From Bog-950 sp046329535 (GTDB taxonomy: Bacteria > Bacteroidota > Bacteroidia > Chitinophagales > LD1): a stretch of 64,000 bases of DNA. Numbering within the stretch: position 1 is the stretch's first letter; the number at the start of each line of letters is the position of its first letter. The notes below the pieces were generated by a model, which did no database searches, was not told the DNA's origin, and was given only the letters and a program-made list of their open reading frames with translations. The translations under genes were made by a program, and so were the position numbers. Where the stretch lies: positions 47,159 through 111,158 of the forward strand of contig JAXLUN010000010.1 in assembly GCA_046329535.1 (NCBI GenBank). Reading direction: 5' to 3'. Shown here piece after piece: positions 7,576 to 16,642 of this stretch.

Positions 7576-9888
7576 ATGGATACATTTTTCAGTTTCGGTA
7601 CTACGGTTCCGATGATTGTTTTACTGCTAATAGGTCTCATTATTCTATTCAATTCCTTTGTCAATGTAGATGGAGATGAAATGGCTACCTTGGAAAGACG
7701 CTGGGTAGGTAAAGAAATGGCTGATGGAAGAACGGTTGCCCTCCCCGGTGAAGTAGGTGTTCAAGCCAGAATTTTGGGACCGGGCTTACATTTTTTACTT
7801 CCGTTTATTTATAAAGCTACCAAACATAAATATCTGGTGGTAGGCGATAGTCAGGTGGGAATTGTGTATGCCATTACCGGAAAGTCAATTCCACAAGGTC
7901 AGTTTATGGCCACTTCGGTTGATTCTGATATGTTTCAGGACGGTGAAAAGTTTTTACTGAATGGTGGACAAAAGGGGCCTCAGGTTGGTGTTATTCCACC
8001 GGGTGAGCATCGCATTAACCCCCATTTGTTTAATGTGAAAGTAACCAATGCTGTTTTTGTGGGCGATGATGAGGTAGCCACAGTTGAATCTATTGATGGT
8101 AAGCCCATTGAAGCCGGACGGATATTTGCCAAGCCGGTAGCTTCCAACCACTTTCAGGATGGAGATGCTTTTCTGAATAATGGCGGTCAGAAAGGACCCC
8201 AGATTAGCGTACTGACACCTGGTATTTATCGTATTAACACAGACTTGTTTACCGTAGATATTCAAAAAGCAACAGTAGTGCCGGGCGGACATATCTGTCT
8301 GGTTACGGCTATGGACGGCAAACAAATTCCCGATGGACGATTGCTGGCCGATAAAGTTGACCTGCACTCCAACTTTGAAAAGGGAGAAGTATTTATTGAA
8401 AATGGCGGTCAAAAAGGTCGTCAGATTCAGCACTTAATGCCAGGTACTTATCGTATTAATACCAAGCTTTTTTTAATCAGTAAACCTATTGAGTGGATTC
8501 AGATAGAATCGGATGAGGTGGGTATTGTTACCATACAGGAAGGACGACCTATTACCGATGCTACCAAAATTGCGGCTGATGAGGTGCCGCTGGATGTACA
8601 TAAGAACTATCAGGATACCGATGCGTTCTTAAAGGCCGGAGGGCAGAAAGGTTTGCAGATTCCCGTTCTCCGGGCCGGAGCTTATGCTATCAACCCATGG
8701 TTTGCATCGGTAAAGAAACAAAAAATGGTAGAGGTAAAAATAGGCGAGTGTGCGGTGGTTACCAGTTTTGTGGGTGACGAAGGAATGGATACCTCAGACA
8801 TGAATGTAAATGCCAAAATAGTTGACAACGGCAAAAAGGGTATCTGGAAAGACCCGCTAGGCCCCGGCAAGCATGCCCTTAACCTGGAAATCTATAAGGT
8901 AGATATTGTGCCTACCACACAGATATTATTGAGCTGGGCAGACGATGAATCAAGCGCCCATCGTTTTGATGCCAACCTTAAAACTATCACCCTGCGTACT
9001 TCCGATGCCTTTAATGTAAATATGGATGTGCGGGTCATTATTCATATAGCCATGGCCGATGCACCGAAGGTTGTCGCCAACCTGGGGTCGGTAGATAATA
9101 TGATTTCGCAGGTATTGGAACCGGCCATTAGTTCACACTTCCGCAACTCGGCACAGGCCGTGCAGGCTTTGGATTTATATACCAAGAGAGCCGAGCTTCA
9201 GCAAAAAGCCAAAGAGCATATTCAAAACGTTTTAAAAATACACCATATCGAATCAAAAGATACCATGATTGCCGATGTAGTGTTGCCTAAAGAGTTAACC
9301 AAAACTGTTACTGACCGCCAGATAGCCACTCAGGAAAGAGCTACTTTCAAAACGCAGATGGAGGCGCAGGAAGAAAGAAAGAAACTGGAAAATGCCACTG
9401 CACAGGCCGATATGCAAAAGCAGGTAGTAGAGTCTGAACGGGGCGTTGAAATTTCTAAAAATCTGGCCGATGCTGCCATCCGCAAAGCCGATGGAGAGGC
9501 AGAGGCTACCAAACTGAAAGCTAATGCCGATGCGGAAAATCAAAAAGTGCTGGCAGCAGCGCAGGCTCAATCTATCAAACTAAAAGCCGGTGCCGATGCT
9601 GAAGCCATTCAGAAAACAGGGGAGGCCGAGGCCGGTATTATTTTGGAAAAAGGAAAGTCAACGGCTGAGGCTTATAAACTGCAGGTTGACGCTATGGGTA
9701 AAGACAATTTCGGACAGCTTAAAATAATTGAACAGGTAGCGCAAAACAAAATGAAACTGATACCCGAAACCCTCATTTCGGGCGGAGGTAACGGTGCCGG
9801 AAATCTGGAAAATATGATGGGCATTATGCTGCTCGAAAGACTGACCGGCAAAAAACTGGAAAAAACCGACAGCAAAGAACAGGCTTAA
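7576..9888 (+). CDS. Repeat-containing SPFH/flotillin-like membrane protein
   Basis: This 770-residue protein begins with one transmembrane helix at about 12-29 (VPMIVLLLIGLIILF). It then carries four clear tandem repeats of 73-78 residues, each with a GGQKG core (about 130-134, 203-207, 277-281 and 355-359) followed by P/A-G-x-Y/H-R/A-I-N. Partial repeats lie on either side, at about 50-75 and 415-436. An SPFH/band-7 domain (about 445-600) follows, then an Ala/Glu/Gln/Lys-rich coiled coil (about 600-720) and a short tail. SPFH proteins form membrane-associated oligomeric rings or microdomains. The repeat-then-SPFH-then-coiled-coil order resembles major vault protein, an inference from layout only. 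It is followed by its own terminator. Confidence 0.85.
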   Translation: MDTFFSFGTTVPMIVLLLIGLIILFNSFVNVDGDEMATLERRWVGKEMADGRTVALPGEVGVQARILGPGLHFLLPFIYKATKHKYLVVGDSQVGIVYAITGKSIPQGQFMATSVDSDMFQDGEKFLLNGGQKGPQVGVIPPGEHRINPHLFNVKVTNAVFVGDDEVATVESIDGKPIEAGRIFAKPVASNHFQDGDAFLNNGGQKGPQISVLTPGIYRINTDLFTVDIQKATVVPGGHICLVTAMDGKQIPDGRLLADKVDLHSNFEKGEVFIENGGQKGRQIQHLMPGTYRINTKLFLISKPIEWIQIESDEVGIVTIQEGRPITDATKIAADEVPLDVHKNYQDTDAFLKAGGQKGLQIPVLRAGAYAINPWFASVKKQKMVEVKIGECAVVTSFVGDEGMDTSDMNVNAKIVDNGKKGIWKDPLGPGKHALNLEIYKVDIVPTTQILLSWADDESSAHRFDANLKTITLRTSDAFNVNMDVRVIIHIAMADAPKVVANLGSVDNMISQVLEPAISSHFRNSAQAVQALDLYTKRAELQQKAKEHIQNVLKIHHIESKDTMIADVVLPKELTKTVTDRQIATQERATFKTQMEAQEERKKLENATAQADMQKQVVESERGVEISKNLADAAIRKADGEAEATKLKANADAENQKVLAAAQAQSIKLKAGADAEAIQKTGEAEAGIILEKGKSTAEAYKLQVDAMGKDNFGQLKIIEQVAQNKMKLIPETLISGGGNGAGNLENMMGIMLLERLTGKKLEKTDSKEQA

Positions 9889-9912
9889 GCAGTCCTTTCT
9901 AAAAATACCCTC

Positions 9913-9940
9913 AAGCCTCGAAGCAATTCGGGGCTTTTTT
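9913..9940 (+). terminator. Rho-independent terminator after the SPFH gene
   Basis: AAGCCTCGAA (9913-9922) pairs with TTCGGGGCTT (9927-9936) through a GCAA tetraloop, with one G-T pair, and is followed by a run of T. The opposite-strand gene ends 78 bases beyond. Confidence 0.85.
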
Positions 9941-10017
9941 GTTCAACACCCCTAAATGCGATTTAAACAGTTGCCCTTAACTTCTGTATTTTCCTTTTTC
10001 GTTAATACATGTATCGC

Positions 10018-13000
10018 TTAAAGCAAAACCTGTCTCACTCCGCCTCCTAAATCAACAGTCTTAATTTCGGTCGGTAAGGCAGCCTGGCCGGTGAGCAGTA
10101 CCGAGCCATTGATGTTTAGTTGAGTCAGGCATTGCTGTATCAGCGTTTGCAGTTGGGCCGGGTTAAGCTGAAGCGCATCGGTGTGTATGATAAAGGCATC
10201 GCTGGCGGGCAGAGCGACCGTGGCTGCTTCGGCAGCTATAAAGGTGAGCTGTGGTTTTTTACTGTAGCAGTTATTGGCTACGTCTATCTTTTCTTCATCG
10301 GCATCTATAGCGGTCAACTGACGGGCATCGGCCAGAAAGTGCAGCATGTAAGTAGCAAAGCCATAGCCGCAGCCCAGCTCGGTGATATGTCCGCTGGCGG
10401 GCAGGGCCTGATGCAGCGCGGTGTAGAGAGCATCATGTCGGCTTTGAGTCAGTGCCAGCCATTCCAGCTCGGGATCTTTATACATATAGTTCATGCGCAG
10501 TCGCTGCCGGAAATATGCAGGCGATTCGCGTTCGGCTTTCAGCTTTTCAAATTCCTCCTTAAAGTAGCGCGAAATACCTTTGGTGCGCTGGGCATAGCCT
10601 TGCCCAAAGCGGGTATCGGTGGGGGTAATGCGCGGCAGAAACTTCATGGTCATGCTGGCGTTCATCACCATAAAATCACCTTTCTTAATAGTATCACCCG
10701 TGCCGTGCAGCAGCATGGGCACGATGTCAATGTTCAGTTGTTCGGCCAGATAAAATGCCCCTTTATGAAACCGTTTCAGGTGTCCATCGGGGCTGCGCGT
10801 GCCTTCGGGAAACACTACAATGGAGTAGCCGTCTTTCACAATATCTACAAACTTTTCAATGGCAGGGTCCACGCCTTCCATCACGGGGTAGTAGTCGGCC
10901 AGCTGCACCACCTTGCCAAACACAGGCGAGTAATACACCCATTTGTTGGTGAGCAGTATTAGCTTAGGATGCTGCATCACGGTAACCAGTATATCGAGAA
11001 ACGAAGCATGGTTGGCAATAATTACAGCCGGTTTAGAAAAGTCCATCTGCTCTTTACCGATATGAGTTTTGCGCACATTGGCCATCATGTAGGTAAGCAC
11101 CTTCAGCGCATAGCAAACAATGTAGTGGAAGAACAGCTTCCGTTTTTTAATACCCGGATAAGGCACCAGATACAGGAGGATGTAACCCACCAGACTGGCA
11201 AAGAGCGAAACGACTACATAGTAACCAAAGGCAATCCAGAACAGAATTAAAGTGGGGATAGTCCACGGGGGCAGTCCTCTTTCCTTACGGCTTTGAATCA
11301 AGAATTGATATAAAAACGGCTGCACCGTTTGCCCGATTATCACCACACAGAAAATACCGATAATGGAGATGAGCGCAATGGAACGCAGAGCCGGATGTTT
11401 GGCAAATATCAAAGCCCCTAAACCAATGAGCACGGTGACGGCCGAGAGGAAGATAGAGACCTTATGCGAGGCCAGTGCTTCTTTACCATTGCGGTATTTT
11501 TCGGTTAAGCCATCGGTAATAAAAATGCTGAAGTCATCGCCCAAACCAAAGATGAAGGTAGAGATGATAATGTTGATGAGATTAAACTGCAAACCAAACA
11601 ATCCCATAATGCCCAGTATCCAGATCCAGGTAATAACCATAGGCAGGAAGGTGATGAGGGTGAGCTCCAGGCGACCATAGCTGATAAGCAAAGCCAGAAA
11701 CACCAGCAGCGATGTATACAGCAGAATGGAGTTGAAATCGTTGTAGATAATTTCTACAAACTTATTGGTGATAATCTGCTTATCCAGTATCACAGTAGAG
11801 GCTTGTTTGCTTAGCTCGGCATACAACTGTTTTCGTTTCGCTTTATCTACCTTCACGGCATTGATGACCGTCTGCTTATTTTTTGCGGTTATGAGATATT
11901 CTTTGCCAAAAGCTTCTTTGATAGCAGCAAAATCTTCGGCACCCGCGGGCTTATAGGTTTTATTGAGCAGATTTTCAAAACTGCTGAAAGCCGTTGCGCT
12001 GAATTTGAATTTAGCACCTTCACTGCGCAGCAGGGCCAGTAAATTGTTTTTCTTATCGGCAGTCCAGTAGGTGTTCCATCGGGCAATTTTTTCCTGCTGC
12101 AGTTTTTCGGAAGGTATAAACCTGCTGAACGAAGAATACTTCTGTATCCATCCGTTTTGCTGGGCCAGCTCCAGCTGCTGCATCAGCGCTTCGTTGTGCT
12201 GCAGCATTTCTTCTTCGGTTTTGCCCGTAGAGGCAATAAACACCAGCTTGGATGAATCGTCCTGTGTAATGTCAATTTCCTTTTGTGCCTTCAGCGTTTC
12301 GGCATCCATGAAGTTTACCTTGTTCAGGTCGCTTTCAAAACCTACCCAGCCGGCATACTTTAAAAAGAAAACAGTCAGCGCCAGTATGAGCAGAAAAAAC
12401 ACACCGGGATACTTCATTTTATACCCCAGCACTTTATTCAGGAAGCCTTCGTGCGCGGTATCGCTGCTGTTTTCTATTTGCAGCGGTGTGAAATGCGGCA
12501 GAAAAATAAGAGCGAAGATGGTGGCTCCGGTTAAGCTGAGTGCGGCAAACAAACCAAAGTCATTCAGTATCTGCGATTGCAACAGCATAAGCGAGAAGAA
12601 CGAACCCACGGTAGTAAAACTGCCGATGGTCATAGGCGAAAGCAAGTCGGCAATGGTTTGTTTTACCGAGCCGCAATGTTTGTAATGGCTGAAAAAATGC
12701 AGCGAGTAGTTCACCGCAATGCCTAATACAATTGAACCTGCGCCTAAAGCAATACTGGAGATAGTGCCGCGCAGCAGAGCCAACATGGCTACCGAGAACA
12801 AGCCGCCAAACAACACCGGCAACATCATAATGAGCGGCACCCGCTTTTTGCGGAAGAACAAACCGATAAACAGCACGATAGAAACAATGGTAATGCTCAG
12901 CGTAAGCATGGAGTCTTTCTTCAACTGTCGGGCATTGCCCGCTGCTACCACCGAGTTGCCGTAGTAAAGAATTTCCATCCCCTGTTGAGAGGGATTCAGT

Positions 13001-13713
13001 GTGGCAATGATATTATCAAAGCCGGCAAACAGCTTTTCATTCTTACCCGTTTCACCCGAACTGTTGTTCAGGGTGATAAACAGATACAGACTGCGGTGGT
13101 CTTTCGAAAAAATATAGCCGTCATACAAATCGTAGTTTTCATCTACCTGCAGTTGTTGCAGTTTGCGCAGGGCAATGTTGGTAATCCCTACCGGGTCATC
13201 GGCTATCAACCTCTTCATCACCATACCCGATGCGGAGGTAATGGTGTTGTAATCGCTCTCTAAAGTTTGCGGAATACGCTCGACTGAGATCAGGGTATCA
13301 ATGACAGCATAATCACTTTCATCTAAATAAACCGGCAGGTTGTTGTGAACGGTGTTGTAAACATCCAATGCCGTTTCATCGCTCACTTTCGATTTTATAT
13401 CCAAAATTTGAGGCTGATAATTGGTCAGCAAAGCGGCTTCCAAACTATCTGCATAAAGCATCAGTGTTTCCGGCTCGGTATCTTTGCGGGCTATGATCTT
13501 CATCACCACCTTATCGGCAAAGTTGGCGCTCTTAAATATGTCGGTAATCTGTCTGGTCTGTTCTCCGTTGGGCAAAAGCCGGGTCACGTCTTCCTCTACC
13601 CGTATACGCGAAGCCAGCAGCCCCAGCAGCACAAACAGTATCAGGGTTACTGAATAGAAGAGTGCTTTGCGTGCCTGAAAAAAGTCGTAGGTGTTGAGCA
13701 GGAATTTTTTCAT
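10018..13713 (-). CDS. MMPL/RND-type exporter fused to PlsC acyltransferase and methyltransferase
   Basis: The 1231-residue product has three parts. Residues 1 to about 860 form an RND/MMPL-type transporter with two sets of membrane helices split by periplasmic loops (helices around 15-30, 265-410, 430-450 and 660-870). Residues of about 880-1060 are a PlsC-like acyltransferase with NHASFLD (His902, Asp907) and FPEGTRS (about 967-973). The C-terminal 120 residues are a Rossmann methyltransferase with ELGCGYG at about 1112. MMPL plus acyltransferase genes are standard in flexirubin/aryl-polyene clusters and are thought to move or anchor the lipid-linked polyene. It reads in the same direction as the cluster but is separated from it by the opposite-strand WG gene. 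The triple fusion is long and unusual. Confidence 0.88.
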   Translation of the reverse strand: MKKFLLNTYDFFQARKALFYSVTLILFVLLGLLASRIRVEEDVTRLLPNGEQTRQITDIFKSANFADKVVMKIIARKDTEPETLMLYADSLEAALLTNYQPQILDIKSKVSDETALDVYNTVHNNLPVYLDESDYAVIDTLISVERIPQTLESDYNTITSASGMVMKRLIADDPVGITNIALRKLQQLQVDENYDLYDGYIFSKDHRSLYLFITLNNSSGETGKNEKLFAGFDNIIATLNPSQQGMEILYYGNSVVAAGNARQLKKDSMLTLSITIVSIVLFIGLFFRKKRVPLIMMLPVLFGGLFSVAMLALLRGTISSIALGAGSIVLGIAVNYSLHFFSHYKHCGSVKQTIADLLSPMTIGSFTTVGSFFSLMLLQSQILNDFGLFAALSLTGATIFALIFLPHFTPLQIENSSDTAHEGFLNKVLGYKMKYPGVFFLLILALTVFFLKYAGWVGFESDLNKVNFMDAETLKAQKEIDITQDDSSKLVFIASTGKTEEEMLQHNEALMQQLELAQQNGWIQKYSSFSRFIPSEKLQQEKIARWNTYWTADKKNNLLALLRSEGAKFKFSATAFSSFENLLNKTYKPAGAEDFAAIKEAFGKEYLITAKNKQTVINAVKVDKAKRKQLYAELSKQASTVILDKQIITNKFVEIIYNDFNSILLYTSLLVFLALLISYGRLELTLITFLPMVITWIWILGIMGLFGLQFNLINIIISTFIFGLGDDFSIFITDGLTEKYRNGKEALASHKVSIFLSAVTVLIGLGALIFAKHPALRSIALISIIGIFCVVIIGQTVQPFLYQFLIQSRKERGLPPWTIPTLILFWIAFGYYVVVSLFASLVGYILLYLVPYPGIKKRKLFFHYIVCYALKVLTYMMANVRKTHIGKEQMDFSKPAVIIANHASFLDILVTVMQHPKLILLTNKWVYYSPVFGKVVQLADYYPVMEGVDPAIEKFVDIVKDGYSIVVFPEGTRSPDGHLKRFHKGAFYLAEQLNIDIVPMLLHGTGDTIKKGDFMVMNASMTMKFLPRITPTDTRFGQGYAQRTKGISRYFKEEFEKLKAERESPAYFRQRLRMNYMYKDPELEWLALTQSRHDALYTALHQALPASGHITELGCGYGFATYMLHFLADARQLTAIDADEEKIDVANNCYSKKPQLTFIAAEAATVALPASDAFIIHTDALQLNPAQLQTLIQQCLTQLNINGSVLLTGQAALPTEIKTVDLGGGVRQVLL

Positions 13714-13811
13714 GAATACGCGAATATGCAGAAATGTTTAACGGCAGAAAAGCTAGGGCATTGAAGCACCTGCTGAAAACGGTATGTTTTCGAGTTATGA
13801 TATAAGTCAAC

Positions 13812-13842
13812 TTTCATTATTAGCGATTCATTCTTAACTTCG
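13812..13842 (+). promoter_or_regulatory. Probable promoter of the WG-repeat gene
   Basis: TTTC at 13812-13815 is separated by 19 bases from TAACTTCG at 13835-13842, two mismatches from the Bacteroidetes consensus TTTG-N19-TAnnTTTG, and it lies 20 bases before the ATG. Confidence 0.4.
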
Positions 13843-13862
13843 TTTTACAAAATCAATACGAT

Positions 13863-14330
13863 ATGAAACATTTAATGGGTATACTGTTTTTGGCTTTTTC
13901 GCTGGCTGCATCTGCGCAACAGGTTACGAAAGAGTATGATAAGATTGAAAAATTTGATCAGGGTGTTGCCGTAGCCTGGAAACTGGGTAAATGCGGTCTT
14001 ATTTCACAAGATGGTAAGGAAATTATTAAGCCACAGTTTGATAATATCGGACACTTTGGACGAGATGGTATTGCTTACACAACAAAGAACGGATTGTTTG
14101 GTTTGATTACAATGACCGGTAAAGTGATTGTAGATAATATTTATGGCAGCATATCCCGTTTCAACGGATTTTATGCTATCACCCGCAAAAATGGTTTGGC
14201 CGGCATGATTAACAAACAAGGCAAAGTGCTGATTGAAAACAAGTATGAAGAGATACGTGTAGAAAAAGGAGGGTTGATTCGTGCGAAGATTGGTGGTAAA
14301 GAGGTAATTCTGAATCTAAAGGACGAATAG
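13863..14330 (+). CDS. Exported WG-repeat protein
   Basis: The 155-residue product has a Sec signal peptide (MKHLMGILFLAFSLAASAQQ, cleavage probably after ASA). It then has three WG-type beta repeats of about 42 residues, seen as KCGLISQDGKEIIKPQFDNI, GLFGLITMTGKVIVDNIYGS and GLAGMINKQGKVLIENKYEE. The conserved Trp is replaced by Cys, Phe or Ala in these copies. Such proteins are presumably extracytoplasmic beta-propeller-like or solenoid proteins, and the function is unknown. It lies on the opposite strand inside the pigment cluster, between the GT2 gene and the exporter gene, with its own promoter and terminator. Confidence 0.8.
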   Translation: MKHLMGILFLAFSLAASAQQVTKEYDKIEKFDQGVAVAWKLGKCGLISQDGKEIIKPQFDNIGHFGRDGIAYTTKNGLFGLITMTGKVIVDNIYGSISRFNGFYAITRKNGLAGMINKQGKVLIENKYEEIRVEKGGLIRAKIGGKEVILNLKDE

Positions 14331-14356
14331 TTTTCTATTTGATTAAAAGATAAAAT

Positions 14357-14388
14357 GCAAGGTCATTTAACTGGTCTTGCGTTTTTTT
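14357..14388 (+). terminator. Terminator between convergent WG and GT2 genes
   Basis: GCAAGGTCA (14357-14365) pairs with TGGTCTTGC (14372-14380), including two G-T pairs, around a six-base loop and before GTTTTTTT. It overlaps the stop codon of the convergent minus-strand gene and may work in both directions. Confidence 0.75.
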
Positions 14389-15551
14389 ATAGTGCTAACC
14401 AGTACATAAGTAGCCAACCAAACCACCGCCCCAACTATAGCTGCCAAGGTAAAACTGCCAACTACATATTGTAGAAAGTTCTTGCCAATCATTTCAGGTT
14501 TAAAATTCTCGCTGAAACTTAAACTCATGGCATTACCGCCCAGCCAAATTCTGCCGGTTTGATAGCTGGCAAAAACAATCAGGGGAATCATGGGAGGAAT
14601 ACTGATGTTAGAGGCCAGGATGGAGAGCGCCTTATTGAGTTTAAAAACCCAAGAAAAGAAAATAACGAACCATATCTGAAAACCCCAGAAAGGAGTGATG
14701 CCGAAAAAAACACCCACAGCCATAGACCAAGCTTTTATTGCTGGTGTTTCGTGTGAGCGAATCAGGTAATCTTCGAGCAGTTTGCGCCAGTCGTTTTTAA
14801 TAATGTGGCGAAAAAAATCGCGCGGTTTAATCCAGGCAAAAGTCCAGAATACCAGAACGGTGTTTAATACACTGATGCGCGAAAAATCTTTGAACGGACG
14901 GAAATGAGAAATTCTTTCTTCGGCAGGCGGATAATAAACTTTCACCGGCACAGCTATTACATCCAGCCCACTCCAGGAGCCGCGAACAATTACTTCAATT
15001 TCAAATTCGTATTTGTAAGTAAAGAAACGGATATGCTCCAGTTGTTTAATCGGATACAAGCGATATCCCGATTGTGTATCGGGCACGGAAATTCCTGTTT
15101 CGAGCGTGAACCAAAAATTAGAAAACTTATTGCCAAAACTGCTCTTGCCCGGAACCGAACTCTGATTCATGTTACGCGCACCAATAACAATAGCGTGCTT
15201 GTTTTTTTCTAAAGCCTCCAGCATCGTTGGCAGGTCATCGGCAAAATGCTGGCCGTCAGAATCGATGGTGATTGCATATTCATATCCGTTTTTGCGGGCA
15301 AACTCAAAACCTTGCCGCAGTGCCCAACCTTTACCTGCATTTTTAGTATAGGAGTGTAGTTTGATATGGGGAAACTGAGCCAGTATATCTAAGGTGCTAT
15401 CGGTAGAGCCATCGTTGACTACACATAGGTCATCACAGTATTGAAGAACATCGGAAATTACGGTAGCAATGGTGCTGCTGTTGTTAAAGGTGGGAACCAA
15501 AACACAGCAATTCAGTTCTTTAAACTTTTGTTTGTAAACAGCTTTATCCAT
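14367..15551 (-). CDS. Family 2 glycosyltransferase fused to DUF2062 membrane domain
   Basis: The N-terminal 230 residues are a GT2 (GT-A fold) glycosyltransferase of the dolichyl-phosphate mannose synthase type: VLVPTFNNSSTIATV, VVNDGSTDSTLDIL and the metal-binding TIDSDGQH. The C-terminal part, from about 255, is a DUF2062 domain with several hydrophobic helices (MAVGVFFGITPFWGFQIWFV, ASNISIPPMIPLIVFA). This fusion is a regular member of flexirubin/aryl-polyene clusters, where it presumably glycosylates the lipid-bound product at the inner membrane; the sugar and acceptor are not known. Its start overlaps the stop of the dehydratase gene by one base, so the two are coupled. Confidence 0.88.
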   Translation of the reverse strand: MDKAVYKQKFKELNCCVLVPTFNNSSTIATVISDVLQYCDDLCVVNDGSTDSTLDILAQFPHIKLHSYTKNAGKGWALRQGFEFARKNGYEYAITIDSDGQHFADDLPTMLEALEKNKHAIVIGARNMNQSSVPGKSSFGNKFSNFWFTLETGISVPDTQSGYRLYPIKQLEHIRFFTYKYEFEIEVIVRGSWSGLDVIAVPVKVYYPPAEERISHFRPFKDFSRISVLNTVLVFWTFAWIKPRDFFRHIIKNDWRKLLEDYLIRSHETPAIKAWSMAVGVFFGITPFWGFQIWFVIFFSWVFKLNKALSILASNISIPPMIPLIVFASYQTGRIWLGGNAMSLSFSENFKPEMIGKNFLQYVVGSFTLAAIVGAVVWLATYVLVSTIKKRKTS

Positions 15552-15913
15552 TAATGCAGTTCACCTTTAAATCTGAAAAACGTTTCTGCCTCGCTGGAAT
15601 AAAGGGCACTTACCCAAAGTATATCTCCCTCTTCCTTTTCAATTTTAATAGCAAGATTCAGTTGATTGTCTTTTACCGGATTAAGCAAAGCCAGAAACTT
15701 AATATGATGTGCATGCTTTATTTCCAGATTTCTGGATAACAGATGGCTTAGTGTTTCTACAAGTATCTGGGTTTGGCACACCCCGGGCACTACCGGTAAA
15801 TCGGGGAAATGTCCTTCAAAAATTTTATGAGCCGGATTGAATGAAATTTTCAGATGATAGGTTGTCCCTTCTTTACCTGATTCAACGATGTTGTAGAAAC
15901 TTCCTAATAGCAT
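15551..15913 (-). CDS. FabZ-like 3-hydroxyacyl-ACP dehydratase of the pigment cluster
   Basis: The 120-residue hotdog-fold protein carries EGHFPDLPVVPGV, matching the FabZ/FabA active-site segment with the catalytic His at 35. The acidic catalytic residue that should follow four positions after PGV is Gln49 (PGVCQTQILVE), although Glu53 is one turn later. It may be a dehydratase with altered chemistry or a non-catalytic hotdog partner of the other dehydratase in the cluster (23380-23862). It follows the LolA-like gene after a 90-base spacer and overlaps the start of the GT2 gene by one base. Confidence 0.75.
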   Translation of the reverse strand: MLLGSFYNIVESGKEGTTYHLKISFNPAHKIFEGHFPDLPVVPGVCQTQILVETLSHLLSRNLEIKHAHHIKFLALLNPVKDNQLNLAIKIEKEEGDILWVSALYSSEAETFFRFKGELH

Positions 15914-16003
15914 TACAGTGGGTTAAGCGTTCATAAGCGTGCAATCTATCCTATTGAAACGGAAAACAGAGTGGCCGCAATATTTTTACAAAGGAAAAAT
16001 AAA

Positions 16004-16642
16004 TTACTTAATCAAAAACAGCGCATCGTCAACCGGACCATTAATCTCTTTGGTATTGAACGACAGAATGGTATAGTCTCCCGATGTTTCGTTCATTTCA
16101 ATACGGTTAGCCGTGAAATCTTTCTTTTCAAGTACAATCACTATGGTGCTTAGAAACCCCTTCAATGTTTTCGACAAAGGCCGGAGTTCAATTTTTACCT
16201 GCTTGTCGGCCTCATAAAAGCGGGCCGAAAAATCTTTTCCGTTAAACAGATTACCATTAATAGAGCCTACAATGATGTTATTCAGTTGTTGGAAAGCCCG
16301 GTTGCGGTGCATATCCATCTGAGTCGTCTTCTTATCATCTTTCATAAACAACTTTCCATTATTCATCACAATCAGATTTTTGGCGGGTGTAAGATACTCC
16401 AGTCGAACGGTGCTTTCCTTCTTAAAGTAAAATCTTCCTTTAGATACAGCTTTTTCTGAAAGCATACTCAGATTTTTTTCCTGAGTAAAATCGCATTGTA
16501 TCGTATTTATCCGTTGCGAAGCCTCTGTAATTTTTTTTCGAAGAACCGTCTCATCTTTGACAGGAGTAAATGTTTGTGCCCGACCGACTAATGATATAAG
16601 TAGTATGCAGCAGGTGATAATAAAAGACTCAGTAGTTTTCAT
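16004..16642 (-). CDS. LolA-like periplasmic carrier protein
   Basis: The 212 residues begin with a signal peptide (hydrophobic core FIITCCILLISLVGRAQ) and continue with the LolA-type beta fold: TIQCDFTQEKNLSMLSEKAV, KGRFYFKKESTVRLEYL and KNLIVMNNGKLFM. LolA binds acyl chains in a hydrophobic cavity and ferries lipoproteins across the periplasm. Cluster-encoded versions are thought to carry the lipid-linked polyene to the outer membrane, an inference from context. The start overlaps the stop of the deacetylase gene by four bases. Confidence 0.85.
   Translation of the reverse strand: MKTTESFIITCCILLISLVGRAQTFTPVKDETVLRKKITEASQRINTIQCDFTQEKNLSMLSEKAVSKGRFYFKKESTVRLEYLTPAKNLIVMNNGKLFMKDDKKTTQMDMHRNRAFQQLNNIIVGSINGNLFNGKDFSARFYEADKQVKIELRPLSKTLKGFLSTIVIVLEKKDFTANRIEMNETSGDYTILSFNTKEINGPVDDALFLIK

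Noticed and set aside
10120..10962. 280-residue plus-strand frame inside the exporter gene
   Set aside because: It is a shadow of the acyltransferase/methyltransferase part of the minus-strand gene and shows no domain of its own.
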